Made by a program: the position numbers and the translations under genes. Positions 1 to 7,314 of a DNA stretch of 17,635 nucleotides are shown piece by piece; the first letter of the stretch is position 1; every line of letters starts with the position of its first letter. Location: the NCBI GenBank assembly GCA_031269415.1, contig JAISZF010000247.1:1-17635 (forward strand), written 5' to 3'. Below the pieces are notes generated by a model, which had not been told where the DNA came from, did not search any database, and saw only the letters and a program-made list of their open reading frames with translations. This DNA is from Clostridiales bacterium. GTDB taxonomy: Bacteria > Bacillota > Clostridia > Lachnospirales > WQUN01.

Positions 1-1
1 G

Positions 2-181
2 GCAAGGATTTTGCCGCCGAGAGAGTTCCGGCGTTTAAGGCGATCTTGGGAGAATAGGATTGCGCGGGAAATTAACGCGATCAAGAAAAACGGTTTAAAG
101 CGCGCGTCAATCCATGATAAACTTAAGAATAGGGGTATCATGGCGATGGACGCGCGCGGAATACGATATATCGGCACTTGA
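2..181 (+). CDS. 3' end of a gene of unknown function (5' part outside window)
   Basis: An open frame enters from the left edge and runs 59 codons to a TGA at 179-181. The peptide is strongly basic and looks helical (REINAIKKNGLKRASIHDKLK, then RGIMAMDARGIRYIGT at the end), unlike random translation. No family is recognised. No start codon with a ribosome-binding site lies inside the window, so this would be the C-terminal tail of a longer protein. It converges on the minus-strand gene that ends at 226. The 44 bases between them hold only a weak imperfect inverted repeat and no clear terminator. It could also be a gene remnant. Confidence 0.4.
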   Translation, partial: ARILPPREFRRLRRSWENRIAREINAIKKNGLKRASIHDKLKNRGIMAMDARGIRYIGT

Positions 182-225
182 GCATTTGATTCAGGGCATT
201 CAAAGTGATTTGCTCCAGCGGATTA

Positions 226-1104
226 TTATTTCGGAGATGAATCCCCATAACTATCCTTCAAGTTTTTTGCCATTCTTTTAATCTTATCCATTGGAAAGTC
301 AACAATGTCCGCGACATAGTCGGGCGGATGGCCTTTGCGCAGCAGTTTAGCGGCTATCTCCTCGGCCTTTTCCGTTTTACCCTCCGCCTTACCCTCGGCC
401 TTGCCTTCCGCCTTGCCCTTTTCTTCGGCTTCCTCAACAAAATCGGCAATCCATTCATTAAATAACGCTGACTGCATTAACATGTCCCTCCTGACATATT
501 TTTTTACTAAATCGCTTGGATATTTTTCAGACGCCAGCACGCTCATAGCGGCGAGCAAATCTCCCTTGCATACAGGATCATTTACGGTGTTAATCGCGTT
601 AACCGCCAATTCGATAACTTCCGAGTCGCTCATTTTATTATCTCGCTTTGTGAGAGGGAGCAAAGGATACAACCCGATAAATTGTCCGTTTATAATCCTT
701 TTGCTCTTAATCTCCCAAACCTTGATTACCTTGTACCTGTAGTTGAACATGTCGTCACGCAGGCGGTGATTTCCGTTATCGTGCTTTTCAAAGAATAATA
801 TGACCGCCTGCTTTATCGAAGGCAGCCCTCGCCCATGGCTGACCGTGTATTCCCAGATATCCGCCCGGTACCGAAGCATGCGGCACGGCAGGGCCTCGTC
901 CTTGTAACCCATTGGCTCGAAGTGAGCGATAGTCTTGTTATTCAGCCACTTCACGTTGTCCAGCAGCGATTCTTTTTTTATCCGCGCCACCAGGTCTGAC
1001 TGCATGTCTTCGATCTGGGAGTTGGGCTGCCCCGGAAAAACAAAAGCGACCCAATCCTCGATCTTTATCTGCAACAGACGCTTTATTGGTATGTCGCTTT
1101 GCAA
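226..1104 (-). CDS. Rpn family (PD-(D/E)XK nuclease / putative transposase-like) protein
   Basis: 292 residues from a TTG start, chosen because a GGGGGGAG ribosome-binding site sits about 6 nt upstream and no ATG fits. The core (HFEPMGYKDEALPCRMLRYR, then ADIWEY and LPSIKQAVILFF) follows the layout of Rpn / PD-(D/E)XK transposase-like proteins, in which a HIEFQ-type motif is followed by an RMLRYxADI segment. Rpn proteins are nucleases reported to promote RecA-independent recombination. Here the motif reads HFEPM: the Glu is kept but the usual Gln/Lys two residues on is Met, so catalysis may be impaired. The C-terminal third holds a charged EGKA repeat (near residues 229-244) followed by a helical tail (LLRKGHPPDYVADI), as is common in this family. 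It is a single-gene unit with its own promoter. Family assignment is fairly sure, activity is not. Confidence 0.75.
   Translation of the reverse strand: MQSDIPIKRLLQIKIEDWVAFVFPGQPNSQIEDMQSDLVARIKKESLLDNVKWLNNKTIAHFEPMGYKDEALPCRMLRYRADIWEYTVSHGRGLPSIKQAVILFFEKHDNGNHRLRDDMFNYRYKVIKVWEIKSKRIINGQFIGLYPLLPLTKRDNKMSDSEVIELAVNAINTVNDPVCKGDLLAAMSVLASEKYPSDLVKKYVRRDMLMQSALFNEWIADFVEEAEEKGKAEGKAEGKAEGKTEKAEEIAAKLLRKGHPPDYVADIVDFPMDKIKRMAKNLKDSYGDSSPK
373..420 (-). repeat. 12-bp coding tandem repeat, 4 units
   Basis: Four imperfect 12-bp units in frame with the Rpn gene encode KGKA, EGKA, EGKA and EGKT. The third bases vary (GGC/GGT, AAG/AAA, GCG/GCC), so the array is not freshly duplicated, but the unit length lets the charged linker gain or lose four residues without a frameshift. 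Confidence 0.85.
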
Positions 1105-1148
1105 TTATACTCCCCCCCCACAATGGCTCTCTGATTTTCAGTAAACAA

Positions 1149-1177
1149 ATTATACCACGAGCCCGAAATTTTGAGAA
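1149..1177 (-). promoter_or_regulatory. sigma-A-type promoter of the Rpn gene
   Basis: Read on the minus strand, TATAAT lies at 1154-1149 with an upstream TG (extended -10, TGGTATAAT). TTCTCA lies at 1177-1172 with a 17-nt spacer. The start would be near 1142, giving a leader of about 38 nt before the TTG codon. The -35 is only a 4/6 match, but the -10 is perfect. Confidence 0.6.
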
Positions 1178-1215
1178 GAATGATTACTTGAAACAGCCGT
1201 TGAAAATCCAATTCT

Positions 1216-1992
1216 TCAGAGCCGCGGAGCCTGTGTTATGAAGGCGGGGCTATTATTTTGAAACTCCGTAACATGCTTCCTGAAACGCAGGGGAATTAAA
1301 TTCCTCTGCAAATCTTTATTTAATCGCTCTTTTATTGCCACGGAATCGAAGAACGCCCGCCAAAGCTCCTGAAAACGCGCCTCATCGTCGGAGCAGTCCA
1401 CATGAGGGCTGTTTTTTACCGGATCTATCCGGTAATCATTACAATCATACACAGCGGCAATTCCCCTTGCCGTATCGTGGATAACCCAAGGCTGATTCAT
1501 CAGCCTTTCGCGGAAATGCTCCGCCAGGATGGGCAGCGCGTTATTCACCGGAGATATGGACGCGTAATACACGCCGCTCTTGGTTTCTTTGAATCTGCAG
1601 AAACCGGTCAGCAGATGCGCTTCACGCAGCACATACTGAACCAGCTTATGTACTTTGAGTACATGCGGGTCTTGAAGGTAATTGTCCGCCGCAGCGCCGG
1701 CTTTAAACCCCAAGCGGACGTAACGCAGTAAAGACGTGAACCGCTCCTTGTCGTTTGCCAGGCAGCAATAGCATACATTTGTCTGCGCATCCTGAGAGAC
1801 GCGCTTGCCTATCGCTTCCATGACCCTTACGGAACGTGCGGGTTCCGTTGGCACGTAAAAATAGTCGGAATCTAATTGCTGTTGATAAACTCCGTCCTCA
1901 TAAACATAATCATATGGGCGTTTATCGTAATAGCAGGAGTACACGACACTCAAGAAACCGTCCAGACTGCCGTCAAATATGGCCGTTAGCAT
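1216..1992 (-). CDS. DUF4130 / TIGR03915-type putative DNA repair protein, partner of the radical-SAM protein
   Basis: 258 residues from an ATG preceded by GGAGG at 7 nt. That ribosome-binding site lies inside the last codons of the upstream gene, whose TAA ends 1 nt before this ATG, so translation is probably coupled. The N-terminus (MLTAIFDGSLDGFLSVVY) and the C-terminal block (LAEHFRERLMNQPWVIHD, then FQELWRAFFDSVAIKERLN, LQRNLIPLRFRKH) match the family of DNA-metabolism proteins containing DUF4130. In other genomes this family sits beside the same radical-SAM protein or is fused to a uracil-DNA-glycosylase-like domain. The biochemical reaction is not established. A longer in-frame start upstream (to 2067) overlaps the neighbour's coding end and has no reason to be used. 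Two cysteines are adjacent in NVCYCC. Confidence 0.88.
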   Translation of the reverse strand: MLTAIFDGSLDGFLSVVYSCYYDKRPYDYVYEDGVYQQQLDSDYFYVPTEPARSVRVMEAIGKRVSQDAQTNVCYCCLANDKERFTSLLRYVRLGFKAGAAADNYLQDPHVLKVHKLVQYVLREAHLLTGFCRFKETKSGVYYASISPVNNALPILAEHFRERLMNQPWVIHDTARGIAAVYDCNDYRIDPVKNSPHVDCSDDEARFQELWRAFFDSVAIKERLNKDLQRNLIPLRFRKHVTEFQNNSPAFITQAPRL

Positions 1993-1993
1993 T

Positions 1994-3256
1994 TTATCCC
2001 TCCGATGCGCCTTCCGCAAGCAGCGCGGGTTCGTCAAACAAGCTGAGCTGCTTATACGCCCCTCCAAGCTTATTCTCCGTCAATTTCATTTCCAGGATTT
2101 CCGGATCCATAGAAATCCTCTCGTACATCTTTCCCTGACACGTAATAAAATAGCGGGCGCGCTTTAAAACAATCCCCAGTTTTTTTAAATTTTCAAACGT
2201 CAAAGAACCGACGCGCCGGGCGCTTAGGATACGTTCAGCGGATCGCGCGCCTATGCCAGGCACGCGCAGCAGCGTCCGCGTGTCCGCCGTGTTTATCTCC
2301 ACCGGGAACATATTCAGGTTATTAAGCGCCCAATGGCATTTAGGATCCAAGTTGAGGCTCAAATTTTCATCGGGGTTTTTCAATATTTCATCCGCGCTGA
2401 AGCCATAGAAACGCAACAGCCAATCCGCTTGGTAAAGGCGGTGTTCCCGCAGCAGGGGAGGCTTGACCGACGGCAGCAGCGGGTTGTCGGATACGGGCGT
2501 GTATGCCGAGAAGAACACGCGTTTTAAGGAATAACGCTTGTAGAGGCTTTCGGTAAGGTCTATAATCTTTTTATCGCTTTCAGGGCTCGCGCCGACTATC
2601 ATCTGCGTACTTTGCCCCGCCGGCACAAAACTTGGGGCGGAATGAAAAAGGGCTACTTCCTCACGCGACTGAACGATACCCTTTTTCAGCAAACTCATTG
2701 GTTTCAGAATGGATTCCTTGGTTTTATCCGGAGCGAGCCTGTTTAAACTCTCTTCGGACGGAAGCTCGATGTTAACGCTCATCCGGTCGGCGAGGAACCC
2801 GGCGGCGCGTATCAGGCCCTCGTCCGCGCCGGGTATGGCTTTAATATGAATATATCCGTTGAACTTATAAACACCGCGCAGAAGTTTCAGGGTTTCATAT
2901 ATCTGTTCCATGGTGTGGTTCGCGTCTCGGATAACAGACGAACTCAGGAATAAACCTTCTATATAATTGCGCTTATAAAAATTAATAGTCAGCTCGGCAA
3001 TCTCGCGGGGCGTAAACACGGCGCGGGGGATGTCGTTGGAGCGGCGGTTGGCGCAATACCGGCAGTCGTATACGCATACGTTGGTCAGCAAGATTTTAAG
3101 CAGCGAAACACAGCGGCCGTCGGCGGCGAACGTGTGGCATATGCCGCAAGCGGAGGCGCTGCCCAAGGAGCCTCGGGTGGCATTTCTGTCCACGCCGCTG
3201 GACGTGCACGCCACGTCGTATTTGGCCGCCGCTGATAAGATTTTCAGTTTTTCCAT
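1994..3256 (-). CDS. putative DNA modification/repair radical-SAM protein (TIGR03916 type)
   Basis: 420 residues. The radical-SAM cluster motif CxxxCxxC is C61, C65 and C68 (TNVCVYDCRYCANRR). More cysteines precede it (C17, C37, C40, C49, within ACGICHTFAADGRC), which is typical of this family and may bind another cluster or metal. Residues about 326-349 form a helix-hairpin-helix DNA-binding motif (LLRVPGIGARSAERILSARR). Residues 403-407 near the C-terminus read QLSLF, the consensus sliding-clamp-binding pentapeptide. The start is placed at the second Met (3256): the promoter at 3298-3326 would start RNA near 3291, which leaves the upstream ATG at 3295 outside or at the very edge of the message, and known relatives begin MxxLEKLKIL. 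The ribosome-binding site is weak (GTGGAT). It forms an operon with the DUF4130 gene. Family is sure; the substrate lesion or base is unknown. Confidence 0.9.
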   Translation of the reverse strand: MEKLKILSAAAKYDVACTSSGVDRNATRGSLGSASACGICHTFAADGRCVSLLKILLTNVCVYDCRYCANRRSNDIPRAVFTPREIAELTINFYKRNYIEGLFLSSSVIRDANHTMEQIYETLKLLRGVYKFNGYIHIKAIPGADEGLIRAAGFLADRMSVNIELPSEESLNRLAPDKTKESILKPMSLLKKGIVQSREEVALFHSAPSFVPAGQSTQMIVGASPESDKKIIDLTESLYKRYSLKRVFFSAYTPVSDNPLLPSVKPPLLREHRLYQADWLLRFYGFSADEILKNPDENLSLNLDPKCHWALNNLNMFPVEINTADTRTLLRVPGIGARSAERILSARRVGSLTFENLKKLGIVLKRARYFITCQGKMYERISMDPEILEMKLTENKLGGAYKQLSLFDEPALLAEGASEG

Positions 3257-3297
3257 TTGATCCACGCGATTCACGCTTTCTGCATAGTGATACATTC

Positions 3298-3326
3298 AGT
3301 ATAAGGTTATTGAACAAAAAAGTCAA
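3298..3326 (-). promoter_or_regulatory. strong sigma-A-type promoter of the radical-SAM operon
   Basis: On the minus strand TTGACT (3326-3321) is followed after exactly 17 nt by TATACT (3303-3298). It lies just past the hairpin that ends the upstream deacetylase gene, so this operon is transcribed on its own. Its position argues for the downstream ATG as the true start of the radical-SAM gene. Confidence 0.75.
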
Positions 3327-3336
3327 ACATATGTTT

Positions 3337-3376
3337 AAAGGCTTTCAGTCCCCTTAGGGAACCGAAAGCCTTTTTT
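3337..3376 (-). terminator. hairpin terminator after the deacetylase gene
   Basis: AAAGGCTTTC (3337-3346) pairs with GAAAGCCTTT (3364-3373), a 10-bp stem, with further pairing in the loop (TCCC/GGGA). It begins right at the TGA of the minus-strand deacetylase gene. The T tract is good on the plus strand (six T, 3371-3376) but only three T on the minus strand, where the stem should work; no plus-strand gene is known upstream. It is probably a moderate terminator for the deacetylase message and a barrier in both directions. Confidence 0.65.
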
Positions 3377-5004
3377 CACTGCCGGTAAATAACGTTCCCG
3401 GGGCCAATATCTTTCCCGGAAAAACTCATCAATTCAGAAACCGTAACCAGTTGATACCCCCTGCGCTTTAGTTCCGGAATGATTCGTTCCATCGCGTCCA
3501 CCGTGGTTGGGTGTATATCGTGAGTTAGTATGATAGCGCCGCTGTTAGCGGATTTCATTACTTCATTATAAACCGCGTCCGCGTTTCGTGTCTTCCAATC
3601 CAGCGTGTCTACCGACCACTGAACAATTGTCAGTCCAAGTTCCTTGGAGATAGCTTTTACCCGGTCGTTTACCGAACCGTATGGAGCGCGGAACATCTTC
3701 GGCCTAATATTGACCGCCGCAAATATGGCGTCATTGGTATCGGTAAGGTCTTTTTTGATCTGGCTGTCCGTAAGTTTGGTCAGTTCTCTGTGATCCCACG
3801 AGTGCCCCATAATCTCGGAGCCTTCCTCCAGTATCTGGCGCATTGTGGACTTATAGGAGGCGATTCGGTTTCCCACAACGAAAAAGGTTCCTCTTACGTT
3901 GTTATAGCGGAGTATCTCCAGCAGACGGGGCGTATAGTTGCTTGGACCGTCGTCGAACGTCAGGGCGAGCATGGGCTTGTTCGGATCAATGTCGGCGCTG
4001 CCCGGCGTTGAAACCGGCGGTGCAGGAGCCGGTGTGTCCGTGGGCATAGCAAGCCCGGGAGCAGGTGAAGTTTGCGGTATGCTGTCGAGATCCGTCAGCT
4101 TGTTTTGCTTTAAATCCACATGGAAAACCTGGACGAATTCCCTGGGTCTGTTCAGCCAACTGGCTGAATAATATCCTATTTCCTCAATTTTTATGTATCC
4201 GTCGGCAACCGGGGTTGCAGTATATTGAACATTGAGTTCGCCCTTGGCGTTCGGATAAGTCTGATGTACCCGCCGGATTTCTTCTTTTGCCGAATCATAT
4301 GTATTTTTCGCCCATTCCGCGATCACCCGATCAACGTCCGGGAGTCCCAGAACCGGATAAAGCACATAGCATAGCAGGTGACTGTTGTAGTCGATAATAG
4401 CGTTATAGCTGTCATACTGATATGTATACGATACCGCCGAGTGAGCCTGAACAGAATCGCTGTAGTATTCGTCGGTCATCGCGTATACACGCGCCATCAT
4501 AACATCGAATTCCCGCTTGGTTACGCGAGCTTGGGGTCTGAAATTTCCGTCCGGATATCCCGCCGCGACGCCGTTTCCCGCCAATATTGAAACAGCTTCG
4601 ACCGCCCATGCGGAAATTATACCGCTGTCATTAAAGGTGTGCCACGCCTGATTGTCTAGATAGCCCTTAAACGTCTTATACAGCACAACCGCGCTCTGTT
4701 CCCGTGTGATAGGATCATGCGGTAAAAAACGGCCATTGCCGTCGCCGGTCATCAAAGAGGCCGCCGCCACGTTGCTGATATAGCTGAAATATGGGCTGTC
4801 TTCCGGTACGTCCGCGAAACGGACGTTGGACGCGGTGTCAACGGAGAAAATCGCTTTGGAAAGAATCTCCGCGGCTTCCGCTCTGGTAAGATACGCGGAC
4901 TCTGCTTGCCCTAGCGCCGCCGATGTGTTTTCTGAGCTGCCTGTGTATAGTAAAAACGCCGTGATGAAAAGGAATGATAAAACGGCGTTTGACGCTTTAG
5001 CCAT
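3376..5004 (-). CDS. secreted SLH-anchored polysaccharide deacetylase (CE4, NodB domain)
   Basis: 542 residues from an ATG with GGGGGAG at a normal distance. Residues 1-30 are a signal peptide. Residues about 37-175 hold three SLH repeats (LTRAEAAEIL, ITREQSAVVL, VTKREFDVMM at their conserved ends), which bind secondary cell-wall polymer. Residues about 195-305 resemble the extracytoplasmic DUF4163/DUF3298-type region found upstream of NodB domains in PdaC-like enzymes. A Pro/Thr linker (311-340) leads to the CE4 domain with all five motifs: TFDDGPS (349-355; base D351, metal D352), HSWDH (metal H401, H405), RAPYG (439-443), DTLDW (466-470) and LTHD (H495). It should remove N-acetyl groups from peptidoglycan or another wall glycan outside the membrane. 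Monocistronic, with its own promoter and terminator. Confidence 0.92.
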   Translation of the reverse strand: MAKASNAVLSFLFITAFLLYTGSSENTSAALGQAESAYLTRAEAAEILSKAIFSVDTASNVRFADVPEDSPYFSYISNVAAASLMTGDGNGRFLPHDPITREQSAVVLYKTFKGYLDNQAWHTFNDSGIISAWAVEAVSILAGNGVAAGYPDGNFRPQARVTKREFDVMMARVYAMTDEYYSDSVQAHSAVSYTYQYDSYNAIIDYNSHLLCYVLYPVLGLPDVDRVIAEWAKNTYDSAKEEIRRVHQTYPNAKGELNVQYTATPVADGYIKIEEIGYYSASWLNRPREFVQVFHVDLKQNKLTDLDSIPQTSPAPGLAMPTDTPAPAPPVSTPGSADIDPNKPMLALTFDDGPSNYTPRLLEILRYNNVRGTFFVVGNRIASYKSTMRQILEEGSEIMGHSWDHRELTKLTDSQIKKDLTDTNDAIFAAVNIRPKMFRAPYGSVNDRVKAISKELGLTIVQWSVDTLDWKTRNADAVYNEVMKSANSGAIILTHDIHPTTVDAMERIIPELKRRGYQLVTVSELMSFSGKDIGPGNVIYRQ

Positions 5005-5032
5005 AACTCCCCCTTACATAATATATAAAATA

Positions 5033-5061
5033 ATTATATAGCATGGTATACGGGAAAGCAA
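5033..5061 (-). promoter_or_regulatory. promoter of the SLH-deacetylase gene
   Basis: On the minus strand TTGCTT (5061-5056), a 17-nt spacer, then TATAAT (5038-5033). RNA would start near 5026, leaving a leader of about 20 nt that holds the GGGGGAG ribosome-binding site. Confidence 0.7.
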
Positions 5062-5106
5062 TTTCACTTAACGCTTTATTTCTCATAAATACATTATAAT
5101 TCGCCC

Positions 5107-5135
5107 TTGTTTGAGGATAAGCGCTGTGATATAGT
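5107..5135 (+). promoter_or_regulatory. promoter of the oxidoreductase-aminotransferase operon
   Basis: TTGTTT (5107-5112), a 17-nt spacer, then TATAGT (5130-5135). A start near 5142 leaves a short leader with a GAAGGGA ribosome-binding site before the ATG at 5161. It is back to back with the deacetylase promoter, about 45 bp apart. A second TATAAT at 5095-5100 has no convincing -35 partner. Confidence 0.55.
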
Positions 5136-5160
5136 AAAAGAAATTCAGTGAAGGGACAGA

Positions 5161-6222
5161 ATGGAATTGTCACATAAATTAGCGATTATTGGATATGGCG
5201 GTATGGGGATCTGGCACCATGAAAATGTGGCCGAAAAGATCAGTGCCATTCAAGTCAAAGGGGCTTACGATATACGGGAGGAGGCGCGGGAAAAGGCCGC
5301 CGATAACGGGCTTAAGGTTTATCAGTCGCCCGAGGATCTGTTCAGTGATCCGGAAATAGATATCGTTACAGTCGCCACGCCGAATAACTTCCATAAAGAT
5401 TATATTATTGCCGGCCTGCGCGCCGAAAAAGCCGTTATCTCCGAAAAACCCGTCACACTCAACAGCGCCGAGCTCGAGGAGATTATCGCGGTTCAAAAAG
5501 AAACCGGCATGCTCTTCTCCATACACCAGAACCGCCGGTGGGACAGGGATTACCGAATTATAAAAAAGATCCTGTCGTCCGGGCGGGTTGGCAAGCCATA
5601 TTTCATCGAAAGTCGCGTTCAAGGATCCAGAGGATCAATGCACGGCTGGCGCGGGCATAAGATAAACGGGGGAGGCATGCTGCTGGACTGGGGCGTGCAT
5701 TTGTTGGATCAAATGCTGCGGCTTGTAGACGCGCCGGTGGTCAGCGTATACGCTCATATGTTCAGTATCTTTACGCCGGGCGTGGACGATAATATCAAGC
5801 TGTTTTTAAGGTTCGGAAATAATGTGTCGGCTGTATTGGAAATGGCCACCAACTGTTTTATCAATCTGCCGCGCTGGCATGTAAGCTGCGAGTCCGGCAC
5901 GGTCGTGATAAACGGATGGGATTGCGACGGCAAAATTGTACAGTTGAAAGCCGACGGGGAAATGACCTGGGAAGACGATATCGTATATACAGAAGCCGGC
6001 CCGACCCGCACCATGGCGCCGCGTTCTCCCGGAACCACCGCGGTATTGCCATTGCCGGATACCAAAACGGATTGGACCGAATACTACAAAAATATCGTAG
6101 ACGTGCTGGATAACGGCGCGGAATTGCTCGTAAAACCCGAACAGGCGCTGCGAGTTATGAATATTATTGATCTGCTGTTTGAATCGGAGGAAACCGGCAA
6201 ATCTATTTCATGCGAAATTTAA
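5161..6222 (+). CDS. Gfo/Idh/MocA family NAD(P)-dependent oxidoreductase
   Basis: 353 residues. The N-terminal Rossmann fold starts with LAIIGYGGMG (GxGxxG), then VTVATPNNFHKDY and the family's EKPVTLN, whose Lys is the usual catalytic lysine. The C-terminal domain holds GGGMLLDWGVHLLDQML, giving the D..H pair of the active site. The family oxidises or reduces sugars, inositols and their derivatives using NAD(P); the substrate cannot be read here. It leads an operon: the aminotransferase follows after 11 nt, then a sugar-phosphate isomerase pseudogene. Gfo/Idh enzymes are often paired with such TIM-barrel isomerases, so the dead neighbour was probably its pathway partner. Confidence 0.9.
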   Translation: MELSHKLAIIGYGGMGIWHHENVAEKISAIQVKGAYDIREEAREKAADNGLKVYQSPEDLFSDPEIDIVTVATPNNFHKDYIIAGLRAEKAVISEKPVTLNSAELEEIIAVQKETGMLFSIHQNRRWDRDYRIIKKILSSGRVGKPYFIESRVQGSRGSMHGWRGHKINGGGMLLDWGVHLLDQMLRLVDAPVVSVYAHMFSIFTPGVDDNIKLFLRFGNNVSAVLEMATNCFINLPRWHVSCESGTVVINGWDCDGKIVQLKADGEMTWEDDIVYTEAGPTRTMAPRSPGTTAVLPLPDTKTDWTEYYKNIVDVLDNGAELLVKPEQALRVMNIIDLLFESEETGKSISCEI

Positions 6223-6233
6223 CGGAGGGTTTT

Positions 6234-7298
6234 ATGGATATAGACATACAATTAACCCGGAACCCAAAATCTAAACCAGATCCGGAAACGCTGGAATTTG
6301 GTAAAATATTCACGGATCATATGTTTATTGCTGAATACGAGGAAGGAAAGGGCTGGTATAAGGCGGAGATTCTGCCTTACGCCCCGCTGGAGCTGGATCC
6401 GTCGATAATGGCCCTGCATTACGCGCAATCGGTGTTTGAGGGGCTGAAATGCTACCGCGCCGCCGATGGCAGGCTGCTGCTGTTCAGGCCGGAGATGAAC
6501 TTCAAGCGGATGAACCGTTCGGACGAACGGCTGTGCATACCGTATATAGACGAGGATTTCGCGCTTCGCGCGCTGATGGAACTTTTAAAAACAGATAAGG
6601 ACTGGGTTCCGTCACTGGACGGCACGAGCCTGTATATCAGGCCGTTCGTATTCGCGACGGAGCGCGCATTGGGCGTTCACCCGTCGCGTCAGTACAAATT
6701 TATGATTATCCTCTCGCCGGTGGGCGCTTACTATAAAGAGGGACTTAATCCTGTCAGAATTGTGATAGAAGACGAATATGTGCGTTCGGTGCGCGGCGGT
6801 ATCGGTTTTACAAAGGGAGCGGCCAATTACGCGATCAGCCTGAAAGGGCAGGAGAAAGCTCAGGCAAACGGGTTTACGCAAGTGCTGTGGCTGGACGGCG
6901 TGGAGCGCAAGTATATTGAGGAAGTCGGCACCATGAATGTCTTCTTTAAGATAAACGGCGAAGTGGTAACCCCGATGCTTTCCGGCAGCATCCTGCCCGG
7001 AGTTACGCGTGATTCGGTGATACAATTGATTAAGAGCAGAGGCATTCCGTTATCGGAACGCCGAATAAGCGTAGATGAACTGCTGGACGCGCAGGAAAAC
7101 GGGCGGTTGGAGGAAGGGTTCGGCAGCGGCACCGCCGCCGTTATTTCGCCTATCGGCTCGCTGAGCCGGAAAGGCCGGGAATTTGTAATAGCCGGCGGAG
7201 GTATTGGCGAGTTGTCGCGGGGGTTGTATGAGCAATTGACCGGGATTCAGTACGGAAGATTGCCTGACCCGTTTGGGTGGGTTAGGGAGGTTGTTTGA
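6234..7298 (+). CDS. ilvE: branched-chain amino acid aminotransferase (class IV PLP enzyme)
   Basis: 354 residues from the ATG at 6234, chosen over an in-frame ATG at 6210 because GGAGGG lies at 6224-6229 and the earlier ATG overlaps the preceding gene. It transfers the amino group between Leu/Ile/Val and 2-oxoglutarate, the last step of branched-chain synthesis and the first of breakdown, in the cytosol. Family marks: ALHYAQSVFEGLKCYR (60-75), RPFVFATE (136-143), the PLP lysine K194 in TKGAANYA, the KYIEEVGTMNVFF block (226-238) and the late GSGTAAVISPIG (298-308). The length fits the longer BCAT group (about 350-360). It sits between two sugar-type genes, not with other ilv or leu genes, which is an unusual context; a related amino-acid substrate is possible. 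Confidence 0.9.
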   Translation: MDIDIQLTRNPKSKPDPETLEFGKIFTDHMFIAEYEEGKGWYKAEILPYAPLELDPSIMALHYAQSVFEGLKCYRAADGRLLLFRPEMNFKRMNRSDERLCIPYIDEDFALRALMELLKTDKDWVPSLDGTSLYIRPFVFATERALGVHPSRQYKFMIILSPVGAYYKEGLNPVRIVIEDEYVRSVRGGIGFTKGAANYAISLKGQEKAQANGFTQVLWLDGVERKYIEEVGTMNVFFKINGEVVTPMLSGSILPGVTRDSVIQLIKSRGIPLSERRISVDELLDAQENGRLEEGFGSGTAAVISPIGSLSRKGREFVIAGGGIGELSRGLYEQLTGIQYGRLPDPFGWVREVV

Positions 7299-7314
7299 AA
7301 AACAGGAGGAGCTT

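Noticed and set aside
1..57. 18-codon frame 1 tail ending at TAG 55-57
   Set aside because: Too short to judge and it overlaps the longer frame 2 tail, which has a more protein-like composition.
180..216. Possible terminator hairpin (GAGCA / TGCTC) after the Rpn gene
   Set aside because: Only 5 bp pair cleanly, the rest mismatches and no T tract follows on either strand.
373..420. CRISPR-like or regulatory repeat array
   Set aside because: The units are contiguous, codon-phased and encode EGKA repeats, with no spacers.
335..742. Long plus-strand open frame opposite the Rpn gene
   Set aside because: Its Ser/Ala/Pro-rich translation is the antisense of the EGKA repeat; it lacks a ribosome-binding site and the minus frame has family motifs and a promoter.
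3096..3326. Second minus frame near the start of the radical-SAM gene as a frameshifted extension
   Set aside because: Arg-rich shadow translation; the main frame is complete with family N-terminus and cluster motif.
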